DNA from: Pseudomonas entomophila
Lineage (GTDB): Bacteria; Pseudomonadota; Gammaproteobacteria; Pseudomonadales; Pseudomonadaceae
Reading direction: 5' to 3'
Assembly: GCF_029193575.1 (NCBI RefSeq)
Contig: NZ_JARGCS010000009.1
Coordinates: forward strand, 62,001-126,000
DNA: 64,000 bases
The position numbers and the translations under genes were made by a program. The notes under the pieces were generated by a model that saw only the letters and a list, made by a program, of their open reading frames with translations, was not told where the DNA came from and ran no database searches. How positions within the stretch are numbered: position 1 is the stretch's first letter; every line of letters begins with the position of its first letter. Positions 9,461-18,342 of the stretch are shown one piece after another.

Positions 9461-9493
9461 AAAAGGGTGCCGCCCCTCCGGGGAGGGGCGGGT
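9461..9493 (-). terminator. Rho-independent terminator after aceF
   Basis: Read on the minus strand, CCGCCCCTCC pairs with GGAGGGGCGG and is followed by CACCCTTTT. The stem is strong and begins about 8 bp after the aceF stop, so it should end the aceEF transcript. Confidence 0.85.
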
Positions 9494-9500
9494 TGCCGCC

Positions 9501-11135
9501 TTACAGCAGCAGGGTGCGGATATCCGCCAGCACGTCGCCCAGGCGCTTGGTGAAGCGCGCGGCGGCGGCGCCGTTGATCACGCGGTGATCGTAGGACAGC
9601 GACAGCGGCAGCATCAGCTTCGGCTGGAAGGCCTTGCCATCCCAGACCGGCTGGATGGTCGCCTTCGACACGCCGAGGATCGCCACCTCAGGCGCGTTGA
9701 CGATCGGCGTGAAGCCGGTGCCGCCAATGTGGCCGAGGCTGGAGATGGTGAAGCAGGCGCCTTGCATCTCGTCCGCCGAGAGCTTCTTGGTGCGGGCCTT
9801 CTCAGCCAGCGAAGCGGCTTCGGCGGCCAGCTGCAGCAGGCTCTTCTGGTCGACGTTCTTGATCACTGGGACCAGCAGGCCGTCCGGGGTGTCCACGGCG
9901 AAGCCGACGTGCACGTATTTCTTGCGGATGATCGCCTTGCCGCTTGGCGCCAGCGAGCTGTTGAAGTCCGGCAGTTCCTTGAGCAGGAAGGCGCAGGCCT
10001 TGAGCAGCAGCGGCAGCACGGTCAGCTTGACGCCAGCCTTCTCGGCGGCGGCTTTCTGCGAAACGCGGAAGGCTTCCAGCTCGGTGATGTCGGCGGAGTC
10101 GAACTGGGTCACGTGCGGCACGTTCAGCCAGCTGCGGTGCAGGTTGGTGGCACCGACCTGCATCAGGCGGGTCAGGGCGACTTCTTCCACTTCACCGAAC
10201 TTGCTGAAGTCCACGGCCGGGATCGGCGGGATGCCGGCGCCACCGGTCGCGCCGGCGGCGGCCGGGGCTTCCTTGGCCTTCTGCATCATGGCCTTGACGT
10301 AGACCTGCACGTCTTCTTTCAGGATGCGACCGTGCGGGCCGGTGGCCGCGACGGCGCCCAGGTCGACACCGAATTCACGGGCCAGCTGGCGCACGGCGGG
10401 GCCGGCGTGAACCTTGGCGCCGCTGCCGGCGGCCGGCGCGGTGGCGGCTGAGGCGGCAGCCGGGGCAGCGGCAGGCGCGGCAGCCGGAGCGGCCTCAGCC
10501 TTGGCCGGAGCCGGGGCGGCAGCGGCCGGAGCCTGCGCGGCGGCAGGCGCGGCGCCAGCAACTTTCAGCTTGAAGATCAGGTCGCCAGTGCCGACTTCAT
10601 CTTCCAGCTTGCACAGCACTTCTTCGACCACGCCCGCGGCAGGCGACGGGATCTCCATGGAGGCCTTGTCGGACTCCAGGGTGATCAGCGACTGGTCGGC
10701 TTCGACGGTGTCGCCGACCTTGACCAGCACTTCGATGATCTTGGCCTTGCCCGACGAGCCGATGTCCGGCACATGGATATCCTGCACGCTGGCGGCAGCA
10801 GGGGCTGCGGCCGGCGCTGGGGCGGCTTCGGCCGGCTTTTCAGCGGCGGCGGGTGCGGCAGCCGGGGCGGCGGCGGCCGGCGCCTCGGACGCCGCAGCGG
10901 CGCCCTCGACTTCCAGCACCAGCAGCTCGTCGCCTTCTTTCAGGCGGTCGCCCAGCTTGACCTTCAGTTCCTTGATCACGCCGGCTTTCGGGGCCGGGAT
11001 CTCCATGGAGGCCTTGTCGGACTCCAGGGTCAGCAGGCTCTGGTCGGCCTCGATGCGGTCGCCGACCTTGACGAACAGCTCGATGATTTCACCTTCACCG
11101 CTGCCGATGTCAGGTACGCGAATGAGTTCGCTCAC
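9501..11135 (-). CDS. aceF: Dihydrolipoyl acetyltransferase, E2 of pyruvate dehydrogenase
   Basis: The 544-residue core subunit of the pyruvate dehydrogenase complex transfers the acetyl group from lipoyl-lysine to CoA. Two lipoyl domains are visible, each with the SDKASME lipoylation motif (Lys41 and Lys157). Ala/Pro-rich swinging-arm linkers separate them from each other and from the peripheral-subunit-binding domain (about 250-285, HAGPAVRQLAREFGVDL). The C-terminal catalytic domain ends with YDHRVINGAAAARF, carrying the catalytic His517. The start is GTG at 11133-11135, with GAGGAG upstream in the 13-bp gap after aceE. It forms an operon with aceE. No lpd (E3) gene follows in the window. 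Confidence 0.98.
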   Translation of the reverse strand: MSELIRVPDIGSGEGEIIELFVKVGDRIEADQSLLTLESDKASMEIPAPKAGVIKELKVKLGDRLKEGDELLVLEVEGAAAASEAPAAAAPAAAPAAAEKPAEAAPAPAAAPAAASVQDIHVPDIGSSGKAKIIEVLVKVGDTVEADQSLITLESDKASMEIPSPAAGVVEEVLCKLEDEVGTGDLIFKLKVAGAAPAAAQAPAAAAPAPAKAEAAPAAAPAAAPAAASAATAPAAGSGAKVHAGPAVRQLAREFGVDLGAVAATGPHGRILKEDVQVYVKAMMQKAKEAPAAAGATGGAGIPPIPAVDFSKFGEVEEVALTRLMQVGATNLHRSWLNVPHVTQFDSADITELEAFRVSQKAAAEKAGVKLTVLPLLLKACAFLLKELPDFNSSLAPSGKAIIRKKYVHVGFAVDTPDGLLVPVIKNVDQKSLLQLAAEAASLAEKARTKKLSADEMQGACFTISSLGHIGGTGFTPIVNAPEVAILGVSKATIQPVWDGKAFQPKLMLPLSLSYDHRVINGAAAARFTKRLGDVLADIRTLLL

Positions 11136-11148
11136 TTAAAAATACTCC

Positions 11149-13794
11149 TCAGCAGTCCAGTGGGTTGCGCTTGTCCGGGTCGATGCCGAACTTGACGATG
11201 GCGTCGGCCACCACCTTCGGTTCGATCTCGCCACGGTCAGCCAGGGCTTCCAGCGCAGCCAGCACCACGAAGTGACGGTCGACTTCGAAGAAGTGACGCA
11301 GCTTCTTGCGGCTGTCGCTGCGGCCGTAGCCGTCGGTACCCAGGACCTTGAACTCTTTGCTCGGCACCCACTGGCGAATCTGCTCGGCGAACAGCTTCAT
11401 GTAGTCGGTGGAGGCGATGACCGGACCCTTGCGACCGTTCAGGCACTGCTCGACGTAGGTCTGCTGTGGCTTCTGGCCAGGCTTGAGGCGGTTGGCGCGT
11501 TCCACGGCCAGGCCGTCGCGACGCAGTTCGTTGAAGCTGGTGACGCTCCACACGTCGGCACCGACGTTGAACTCTTCACGCAGGATCTTCGCTGCTTCGC
11601 GGACTTCGCGCAGGATGGTGCCGGAGCCCATCAGCTGCACGTGGTGCGCGGCTTCGCGGGTGTCTTCTTCGAGCAGGTACATGCCCTTGATGATGCCTTC
11701 CTCGACACCGGCCGGCATGGCGGGCTGCTGGTAGGACTCGTTCATCACGGTGATGTAGTAGAAGATGTCCTGTTGCTCTTCGGTCATCTTCTTCATGCCG
11801 TCCTGGATGATCACCGCCAGCTCGTAGCCGTAGGTCGGATCGTAGGTGCGGCAGTTCGGGATGGTGCCCGCCATCATGTGGCTGTGGCCGTCTTCGTGCT
11901 GCAGGCCTTCACCGTTGAGGGTGGTGCGGCCGGCGGTGCCGCCGATCAGGAAGCCACGGGTGCGGCTGTCGCCAGCGGCCCAGGCCAGGTCGCCTATACG
12001 CTGGAAGCCGAACATCGAGTAGAAGATGTAGAACGGCAGCATCGGCTGGTTGTGGCAGCTGTACGAGGTGCCGGCGGCGATGAACGACGACATGGCGCCG
12101 GCTTCGTTGATGCCTTCCTCGAGGATCTGGCCCTTCTTGTCCTCGCGGTAGAACATCACCTGGTCCTTGTCGACCGGCTCGTAGAGCTGGCCCACGGACG
12201 AGTAGATGCCCAGTTGGCGGAACATGCCTTCCATACCGAAGGTGCGGGCTTCGTCCGGGATGATCGGCACGATGCGCTGGCCGATTTCCTTGTCCTTGAC
12301 CAGTTGCGCCAGGATGCGCACGAAGGCCATGGTGGTCGAGATTTCGCGGTCGCCCGAGCCATCCAGGATGGCTTTCAGGGTTTCCAGCGGCGGGGTCGGC
12401 ACGCTGAAGCTCTGCGCGCGGCGCTGCGGCACGAAGCCACCCAGGGCGTTGCGGCGCTCGGCCAGGTACTTGGCTTCGGCGGAGCCTTCTTCAGGCTTGA
12501 AGAACGGCAGGTTTTCCAGGTCGGCATCCTTGACCGGGATGTCGAAGCGGTCGCGGAAGTGACGCAGGCTGTCGACGTCGACCTTCTTGGTGTTGTGCGC
12601 GGTGTTCTTGGCTTCGCCAGCACCGGTGCCGTAACCCTTGATGGTCTTGGCCAGGATGACGGTCGGCTGGTCCTTGTGGTTGACCGCCTGGTGGTAGGCC
12701 GCATAGACCTTGTACGGGTCGTGGCCGCCACGGTTGAGCTTCCAGATCTCGTCGTCGGACAGGTCTTCGACCATGGCCTTGAGCTCTGGGGTGTTGAAGA
12801 AGTTCTCACGGACGTACGCGCCGTCCTTGGCCTTGTAGTTCTGGTACTCGCCGTCGATGACTTCGTCCATGCGACGCTGCAGGGCGCCGTTGGTGTCCTT
12901 GGCGAACAGTGGGTCCCAGAAACGACCCCAGACCACTTTGTTGACGTTCCAGCCGCCGCCACGGAACACGCCTTCGAGTTCCTGGATGATCTTGCCGTTG
13001 CCGCGAACCGGGCCGTCGAGACGCTGCAGGTTGCAGTTGATGACGAAGATCAGGTTGTCCAGCTTCTCGCGGCCAGCCAGGGCGATGGCGCCCAGGGATT
13101 CCGGCTCGTCGCACTCGCCGTCGCCCATGAAGCACCAGACCTTCTGCTTGCCGGCCGGGATGAAGCCACGGGCTTCCAGGTACTTCATGAAGCGCGCCTG
13201 GTAGATCGCCTGGATCGGGCCCAGGCCCATCGAGACGGTCGGGAACTGCCAGAAATCAGGCATCAGCCACGGGTGCGGGTACGAAGACAGGCCGTTGCCG
13301 TCGACTTCCTGACGGAAGTTGTTCATCTGCTCTTCGCTGATGCGGCCTTCCATGAAGGCGCGGGCGTAGACGCCTGGCGAGGCGTGGCCCTGGTAGAAGA
13401 TCAGGTCGCCGCCGTGCTCTTCGGTCGGGGCCTGGAAGAAGTAGTTGAAGCCGATGTCGTACAGCGTGGCGCTGGAGGCGAAGCTCGAGATGTGTCCGCC
13501 CAGGTCCGAGTCTTTCAGGTTGGTGCGCATGACCATGGCCAGGGCGTTCCAACGCACCATCGAGCGAATGCGGCGTTCCATGAACAGGTCGCCAGGCATG
13601 CGTGCTTCGTGGGTGACAGGGATGGTGTTGCGGTATGGCGTGGTGATGGCATACGGCAGCTGCGAACCACTACGGGTGGCCAGCTCGCCCATGCGGGTCA
13701 TCAGGTAATGAGCGCGGTCTTCGCCTTCTTTGTCGAGGACCGACTCCAGGGCATCCAGCCATTCCTGGGTTTCGACGGGATCGAGGTCTTGCAT
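11149..13794 (-). CDS. aceE: Pyruvate dehydrogenase E1 component, homodimeric type
   Basis: The 881-residue thiamine-diphosphate enzyme decarboxylates pyruvate and acetylates the E2 lipoyl group. The length matches the single-chain AceE type rather than the alpha/beta type. The ThDP/Mg motif starts with GDGECDEP near residue 223 and ends with NCN about 30 residues later. Other signatures are the N-terminal ETQEWLDALESV helix used for E2 binding, KTIKGYGTG, and the C-terminal GTDGYGRSD. It is the first gene of aceEF. The region upstream holds two identical-type dyads (13906 and 13958) that may be operators. Confidence 0.98.
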   Translation of the reverse strand: MQDLDPVETQEWLDALESVLDKEGEDRAHYLMTRMGELATRSGSQLPYAITTPYRNTIPVTHEARMPGDLFMERRIRSMVRWNALAMVMRTNLKDSDLGGHISSFASSATLYDIGFNYFFQAPTEEHGGDLIFYQGHASPGVYARAFMEGRISEEQMNNFRQEVDGNGLSSYPHPWLMPDFWQFPTVSMGLGPIQAIYQARFMKYLEARGFIPAGKQKVWCFMGDGECDEPESLGAIALAGREKLDNLIFVINCNLQRLDGPVRGNGKIIQELEGVFRGGGWNVNKVVWGRFWDPLFAKDTNGALQRRMDEVIDGEYQNYKAKDGAYVRENFFNTPELKAMVEDLSDDEIWKLNRGGHDPYKVYAAYHQAVNHKDQPTVILAKTIKGYGTGAGEAKNTAHNTKKVDVDSLRHFRDRFDIPVKDADLENLPFFKPEEGSAEAKYLAERRNALGGFVPQRRAQSFSVPTPPLETLKAILDGSGDREISTTMAFVRILAQLVKDKEIGQRIVPIIPDEARTFGMEGMFRQLGIYSSVGQLYEPVDKDQVMFYREDKKGQILEEGINEAGAMSSFIAAGTSYSCHNQPMLPFYIFYSMFGFQRIGDLAWAAGDSRTRGFLIGGTAGRTTLNGEGLQHEDGHSHMMAGTIPNCRTYDPTYGYELAVIIQDGMKKMTEEQQDIFYYITVMNESYQQPAMPAGVEEGIIKGMYLLEEDTREAAHHVQLMGSGTILREVREAAKILREEFNVGADVWSVTSFNELRRDGLAVERANRLKPGQKPQQTYVEQCLNGRKGPVIASTDYMKLFAEQIRQWVPSKEFKVLGTDGYGRSDSRKKLRHFFEVDRHFVVLAALEALADRGEIEPKVVADAIVKFGIDPDKRNPLDC

Positions 13795-13882
13795 GGCTTG
13801 CTCCAGGGCGGAAAGGCAACCAGAATCGGAAGCCTGAGTTTGCGACTGGCCTTTTGGGCAGACGTCGTGAATTCTTGGATTA

Positions 13883-13900
13883 GCCGGACAGTGATCCGGC
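13883..13900. promoter_or_regulatory. Hairpin-forming inverted repeat in the aceE leader
   Basis: GCCGGA and TCCGGC are perfect 6-bp arms around a 6-base loop. The position, 89 bp upstream of the aceE start, would place it in the 5' leader or near the promoter. It could also be a protein site; its function is unknown. Confidence 0.5.
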
Positions 13901-13905
13901 GCCGT

Positions 13906-13918
13906 GTAGTTTTACTAC
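13906..13918. promoter_or_regulatory. Dyad operator candidate 1 upstream of aceE
   Basis: GTAGT-TTT-ACTAC is a perfect 5-3-5 dyad. The same dyad with an AAA centre lies 52 bp away at 13958-13970, so that the two 13-mers are exact reverse complements of each other. The spacing is close to five helical turns. Confidence 0.65.
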
Positions 13919-13957
13919 AAATGGTTCGGCATTTCATGCTTTTGCACTGAAGGGGTA

Positions 13958-13970
13958 GTAGTAAAACTAC
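13958..13970. promoter_or_regulatory. Dyad operator candidate 2 upstream of aceE
   Basis: GTAGT-AAA-ACTAC is the exact reverse complement of the site at 13906-13918. Dyads of this size suit a dimeric GntR- or TetR-type repressor, but the regulator is not encoded nearby and is not identified. Confidence 0.65.
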
Positions 13971-14178
13971 AGAAAACCGGCTTTTGGCCGCCGTTCAGTT
14001 TGTGGAGAAAAACGTTCCTGTGGGTTGGTACTGTGCTTGCGTCGGGTGAACCTTGATGTTTCTTGCCAATGATTCGCGTTTTTCAGCTATTTCCAACTTT
14101 TGTATGACAGTCCAACCGTGGTCCGGCCCTCTCTCGACCACCCATCCCCCTCTCTTTCACGCCGATCAAGGATAGACC

Positions 14179-17112
14179 ATGCGCTTGCCTTTGCCGCTCG
14201 ATCTGCCTGCCTCCCTGCAACCGCTGGTCGCCCGTAACCGACAGAGCCTGCGCGATGCCCTGGCCAGCCACCCGGGCCTGGACCCGGACGCCTGGAGCGC
14301 GGCGCACCGCTTGCAGTTCGACCAGGTGGCCGCGGCCAGCGAGTTCGTCCTCGACCAGGCCCAGCGCGAACCGGCGACGCTGTTCGAGCTGATCGCTTCG
14401 GGCGAGCTCGACCAGCCGTTCGCCCCCGGCCAGATGCGCGCGCGTATCAAGGCAGCCGCCGACGCCGCCCAGGGCGAGGACGAACTGGCGCGCAACCTGC
14501 GCCGCGCGCGCAACCGTCAGCAGCTGCGCATCATCTGGCGCGACGTCACCCGCCAGGCGGCGCTGGGCGAGACTTGCCGCGACCTGTCCGACCTCGCCGA
14601 CGCCTGCATCGACGAAGCCTATCAATGGCTGTACCCGCGCCATTGCCAGCAGTTCGGCACGCCGATCGGCAACCGCAGCGGGCAGCCGCAGCACATGGTG
14701 GTGCTGGGCATGGGCAAGCTCGGCGCGGTTGAGCTGAACCTGTCCTCGGACATCGACCTGATCTTCGCCTTCCCGGAGGGCGGCGAGACCGAAGGGGTCA
14801 AGCGCTCGCTGGACAACCAGGAGTTCTTCACCCGCCTGGGCCAGCGGCTGATCAAGGCGCTCGACCCTGTCACCGTCGACGGCTTCGTGTTTCGCGTCGA
14901 CATGCGCCTGCGCCCTTATGGCTCTGCCGGCGCGCTGGTGCTCTCGTTCAACGCCCTGGAGCAGTACTACCAGGACCAGGGCCGCGACTGGGAGCGCTAC
15001 GCGATGATCAAGGCGCGGGTGGTGGCGGGCGACCAAGTGGCCGGGGCGCAGTTGCAGGAGATGCTGCGCCCGTTCGTCTACCGCCGCTACCTGGACTTCT
15101 CCGCCATCGAGGCGCTGCGCACCATGAAGCAGCTGATCCAGCAGGAGGTGCGGCGCAAGGGCATGGCCGAGAACATCAAGCTCGGCGCGGGCGGCATCCG
15201 CGAGGTCGAGTTCATCGCCCAGGCCTTCCAGCTGATCCACGGCGGGCGCGACCTGAGCCTGCAACAGCGGCCCTTGCTCAAGGTGCTGGCCACCCTCGAA
15301 GGCCAGGGCTACCTGCCGCCGGCAGTGGTCGGTGAGCTGCGCGAAGGGTATGAGTTCCTGCGATACACCGAGCACGCCATCCAGGCCATCGCCGACCGCC
15401 AGACCCAGATGCTGCCGGACGGCGAGCAGGACCGCGCACGGGTCGCCTACATGCTTGGCTTCGCCGACTGGCAGGCGTTCCACGACCAGTTGATGCAGTG
15501 GCGTGGGCGCGTCGACTGGCACTTTCGCCAGGTGATCGCCGACCCGGATGAAGAGGAGGGCGAGGGCGAACTGGTGGTCGGCGGCGAGTGGTCGCCGCTG
15601 TGGGAGCAGGCCCAGGACGAGGATGCCGCCAGCCGCCAGCTCGAACAGGCCGGTTTCAAGCAGCCCGCCGAGGCCCTGCGGCGCCTGGCATCGCTGCGCG
15701 CCAGCCCGGCGCTGCGTTCGATGCAGCGCATCGGCCGCGAGCGCCTGGACGCCTTCATCCCGCGCCTGCTGGCCCAGGCGGTGGAGCACGACGACCCCGA
15801 CCTGGTGCTGGAACGCGTGCTGCCGCTGGTCGAGGCCGTGGCGCGGCGTTCCGCCTACCTGGTGTTGTTGACCGAAAACCCCGGCGCCCTGCGCCGTCTG
15901 CTGACCCTGTGCGCGGCCAGCCCGTGGATCGCCGAGCAGATCGCCCGCTACCCGCTGTTGCTCGACGAGCTGCTAAACGAGGGCCGGTTGTTCAGCCCGC
16001 CGCTGGCGCCGGAGCTGGTCTCTGAGCTGCGCGAGCGGCTGACGCGCATCCCCGAGGACGACCTGGAGCAGCAGATGGAGGCCCTGCGCCACTTCAAGCT
16101 GGCCCACAGCCTGCGCGTGGCGGCCTCGGAAATCAGCGGCAACCTGCCGTTGATGAAGGTCAGCGACTACCTCACCTGGCTCGCCGAGGCGATCCTCGAC
16201 CAGGTGCTGGCCCTGGCCTGGCGCCAGACCGTCGCCCGCCACGGCCAGCCCAAGCGCAGCGACGGCAGCCTGTGCGACCCGGGCTTCATCATCGTCGGCT
16301 ACGGCAAGGTCGGCGGCCTCGAACTGGGCCACGGCTCGGACCTGGACCTGGTGTTCATCCACGATGGCGACGCGCACGCCGAAACCGACGGCGCCAAACC
16401 CATCGACAGTGCGCAGTTCTTCACCCGCCTGGGCCAGCGCATCATTCATTTGCTGACCACCCAGACCAACTCCGGCCAGCTCTACGATGTCGACATGCGC
16501 TTGCGCCCCTCCGGCGCCTCGGGGCTGCTGGTGAGTTCGGTCGGCGCCTTCGAGCGCTACCAGCAGAACGAAGCCTGGACCTGGGAGCACCAGGCCCTGG
16601 TGCGCGCCCGCGTGCTGGTGGGCTGCAAGCAGGTGGCGGCGGCCTTCGAAGACGTGCGCGCGCGGGTGCTCGGCCAGCCCCGCGACCTGGAAAAACTGCG
16701 CGTCGAAGTCAGCGAGATGCGCGCCAAGATGCGCGACAACCTGGGCAGCAAGGGTACCGCCGCAGGCACCGCCGGCAACGCCTTCGACGCCGGCCAGCCG
16801 TTCGATATCAAGCAGGATGCCGGCGGTATCGTGGATATCGAATTTATGGTGCAATACGCCGCTTTGGCCTGGTCCCACGACCACCCGGCGATCCTGCGCT
16901 GGACCGACAACATCCGCATCCTCGAAGAGCTCGAGCAGGCCGGCCTGATGCCCGCCGCCGATGCCGTGCTGCTGCGCGAGGTGTACAAGGCCTTCCGTTC
17001 GGCCTCGCACCGCCAGGCCTTGCAGAAGCAGGCCGGGGTCATCGATGCCGGGCAGTTCGTGGACGAGCGCCGGGAGGTGCGGCGGATCTGGGGGCAGCTC
17101 GGTTTGAGCTGA
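14179..17112 (+). CDS. glnE: Bifunctional glutamine synthetase adenylyltransferase/deadenylylase
   Basis: The 977-residue enzyme adenylylates and deadenylylates glutamine synthetase in answer to PII and glutamine. Two nucleotidyltransferase domains are visible: the N-terminal one has GMGKLGAVELNLSSDIDL near residue 177, the C-terminal one GYGKVGGLELGHGSDLDL near residue 707. Each keeps the G(S)-x-DxD metal-binding pattern, so both activities should be intact. Length is normal for GlnE. The start ATG is preceded by AAGGATAG. It diverges from aceE and lies upstream of the LPS core operon, from which a REPIN separates it; the glnE-waaF order is typical for Pseudomonas. Confidence 0.97.
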   Translation: MRLPLPLDLPASLQPLVARNRQSLRDALASHPGLDPDAWSAAHRLQFDQVAAASEFVLDQAQREPATLFELIASGELDQPFAPGQMRARIKAAADAAQGEDELARNLRRARNRQQLRIIWRDVTRQAALGETCRDLSDLADACIDEAYQWLYPRHCQQFGTPIGNRSGQPQHMVVLGMGKLGAVELNLSSDIDLIFAFPEGGETEGVKRSLDNQEFFTRLGQRLIKALDPVTVDGFVFRVDMRLRPYGSAGALVLSFNALEQYYQDQGRDWERYAMIKARVVAGDQVAGAQLQEMLRPFVYRRYLDFSAIEALRTMKQLIQQEVRRKGMAENIKLGAGGIREVEFIAQAFQLIHGGRDLSLQQRPLLKVLATLEGQGYLPPAVVGELREGYEFLRYTEHAIQAIADRQTQMLPDGEQDRARVAYMLGFADWQAFHDQLMQWRGRVDWHFRQVIADPDEEEGEGELVVGGEWSPLWEQAQDEDAASRQLEQAGFKQPAEALRRLASLRASPALRSMQRIGRERLDAFIPRLLAQAVEHDDPDLVLERVLPLVEAVARRSAYLVLLTENPGALRRLLTLCAASPWIAEQIARYPLLLDELLNEGRLFSPPLAPELVSELRERLTRIPEDDLEQQMEALRHFKLAHSLRVAASEISGNLPLMKVSDYLTWLAEAILDQVLALAWRQTVARHGQPKRSDGSLCDPGFIIVGYGKVGGLELGHGSDLDLVFIHDGDAHAETDGAKPIDSAQFFTRLGQRIIHLLTTQTNSGQLYDVDMRLRPSGASGLLVSSVGAFERYQQNEAWTWEHQALVRARVLVGCKQVAAAFEDVRARVLGQPRDLEKLRVEVSEMRAKMRDNLGSKGTAAGTAGNAFDAGQPFDIKQDAGGIVDIEFMVQYAALAWSHDHPAILRWTDNIRILEELEQAGLMPAADAVLLREVYKAFRSASHRQALQKQAGVIDAGQFVDERREVRRIWGQLGLS

Positions 17113-17183
17113 GTGGTACACTGTCCGCCACATAGCCTGAATATAAAGAGGGGAGGCCGCTCGCTCCGGCCCTCACCGAACCC

Positions 17184-17272
17184 TGTAGGAGCGGGCTTGC
17201 CCCGCGAGGGCGTCAGCAGGACCAACCCCGTTGCCCGTGCCGACGCCCTCGCGGGGCAAGCCCGCTCCTACA
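17184..17272. repeat. REPIN (paired inverted REP elements) between glnE and waaF
   Basis: The 31-base arm at 17184-17214 (starting TGTAGGAGCGGGCTTGCCCC) is repeated as a perfect reverse complement at 17242-17272, with a 27-base loop. This is the longest perfect inverted repeat I found. It should form a stable hairpin in RNA or single-stranded DNA and may insulate glnE from the waa operon. Confidence 0.92.
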
Positions 17273-17292
17273 GCAGCGTTTCTGGATAAAGC

Positions 17293-18342
17293 ATGAGAAT
17301 ACTGATCATTGGCCCCAGCTGGGTCGGCGACATGGTGATGGCGCAGACCCTGTTCCAGTGCCTGAAGCAGCAGCACCCCGAATGCGTGATCGACGTGCTG
17401 GCCCCCGAATGGAGCCGGCCGATACTCGAACGCATGCCCGAGGTACGCCAGGCCTTGAGCTTTCCGCTCGGCCACGGCGCCCTGGAGCTGGCCACGCGCC
17501 GGCGCATCGGCAAATCGCTCGCCGGGCAGTACGACCAGGCGATCCTGCTGCCCAACTCGCTCAAGTCGGCGCTGGTGCCGTATTTCGCCGGCATCCCCAA
17601 GCGCACCGGCTGGCGCGGCGAGATGCGCTACTTCCTGCTCAACGACGTGCGCACCCTCGACAAGACGCGCTACCCGCTGATGATCGAGCGCTTCATGGCC
17701 CTGGCCTATGCGCCGGGTGCCGCGCTGCCGCAACCCTACCCACGCCCCTCGCTGCAGATCGAAGCCCAGAGCCGCGAGGCCGCGCTGGCCAAGTTCGGCC
17801 TGGCGCTCGACCGCCCGGTGCTGGCGCTGTGCCCGGGCGCGGAGTTCGGCGAGGCCAAGCGCTGGCCCGCCGAGCACTACGCCCAGGTCGCCGATGCGCT
17901 GATTCGCCAGGGCTGGCAGGTATGGTTGTTCGGCTCGAAGAACGACCACCCGGTGGGTGAGCAGATCCGCGACCGGCTGATCCCGGGGTTGCGTGAGGAG
18001 TCCAGCAACCTGGCCGGGGAAACCTCGTTGGCCGAGGCCATCGACTTGATGTCCTGCGCCGATGCGGTGGTGTCCAACGACTCCGGCCTGATGCACGTGG
18101 CCGCCGCGCTGAACCGCCCGCTGGTGGCGGTGTACGGCTCGACCTCGCCGGGCTTCACCCCGCCGCTGGCCGAGCGGGTCGAGGTGGTGCGCACCGGCAT
18201 CGAATGCAGCCCGTGCTTCGAGCGCACCTGCCGCTTCGGCCACTACAACTGCCTGCGCCTGCTGGAACCCGAGGCGGTGATCGCCGCGCTCACGCGCCTG
18301 GGCGGGCCGAACCTGATCGATGTCATGGCCGAGGTCGACTAA
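17293..18342 (+). CDS. waaF: ADP-heptose:LPS heptosyltransferase II
   Basis: The 349-residue GT-B glycosyltransferase adds the second L-glycero-D-manno-heptose of the LPS inner core at the cytoplasmic face of the inner membrane. Signatures are the N-terminal MRILIIGPSWVGDMVMAQ, the central LALCPGAEFGEAKRWP nucleotide-sugar region and SNDSGLMHVAAALNRP with VAVYGSTSP of the GT9 family. A cysteine cluster (CSPCFERTC) follows near the C-terminus, as is usual in this family. It is the first gene of the waa operon. The waaC start follows immediately after its TAA. Confidence 0.96.
   Translation: MRILIIGPSWVGDMVMAQTLFQCLKQQHPECVIDVLAPEWSRPILERMPEVRQALSFPLGHGALELATRRRIGKSLAGQYDQAILLPNSLKSALVPYFAGIPKRTGWRGEMRYFLLNDVRTLDKTRYPLMIERFMALAYAPGAALPQPYPRPSLQIEAQSREAALAKFGLALDRPVLALCPGAEFGEAKRWPAEHYAQVADALIRQGWQVWLFGSKNDHPVGEQIRDRLIPGLREESSNLAGETSLAEAIDLMSCADAVVSNDSGLMHVAAALNRPLVAVYGSTSPGFTPPLAERVEVVRTGIECSPCFERTCRFGHYNCLRLLEPEAVIAALTRLGGPNLIDVMAEVD

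Larger units (their letters stand above)
13795..14178. other. Divergent control region between aceE and glnE
   Basis: This 384-bp stretch holds no supported gene. It contains a GC hairpin at 13883-13900, two dyad operators at 13906 and 13958, an A+T-rich stretch at 13960-14110 where the promoters probably lie, and AAGGATAG before the glnE start. Confidence 0.7.

Noticed and set aside
11272..13950. Open frame of 892 codons on the plus strand
   Set aside because: It is antisense to aceE, has no recognisable motif, and runs into the aceE control region.
14083..15789. Open frame of 568 codons on the minus strand
   Set aside because: It is antisense to glnE, whose two nucleotidyltransferase motifs are intact.
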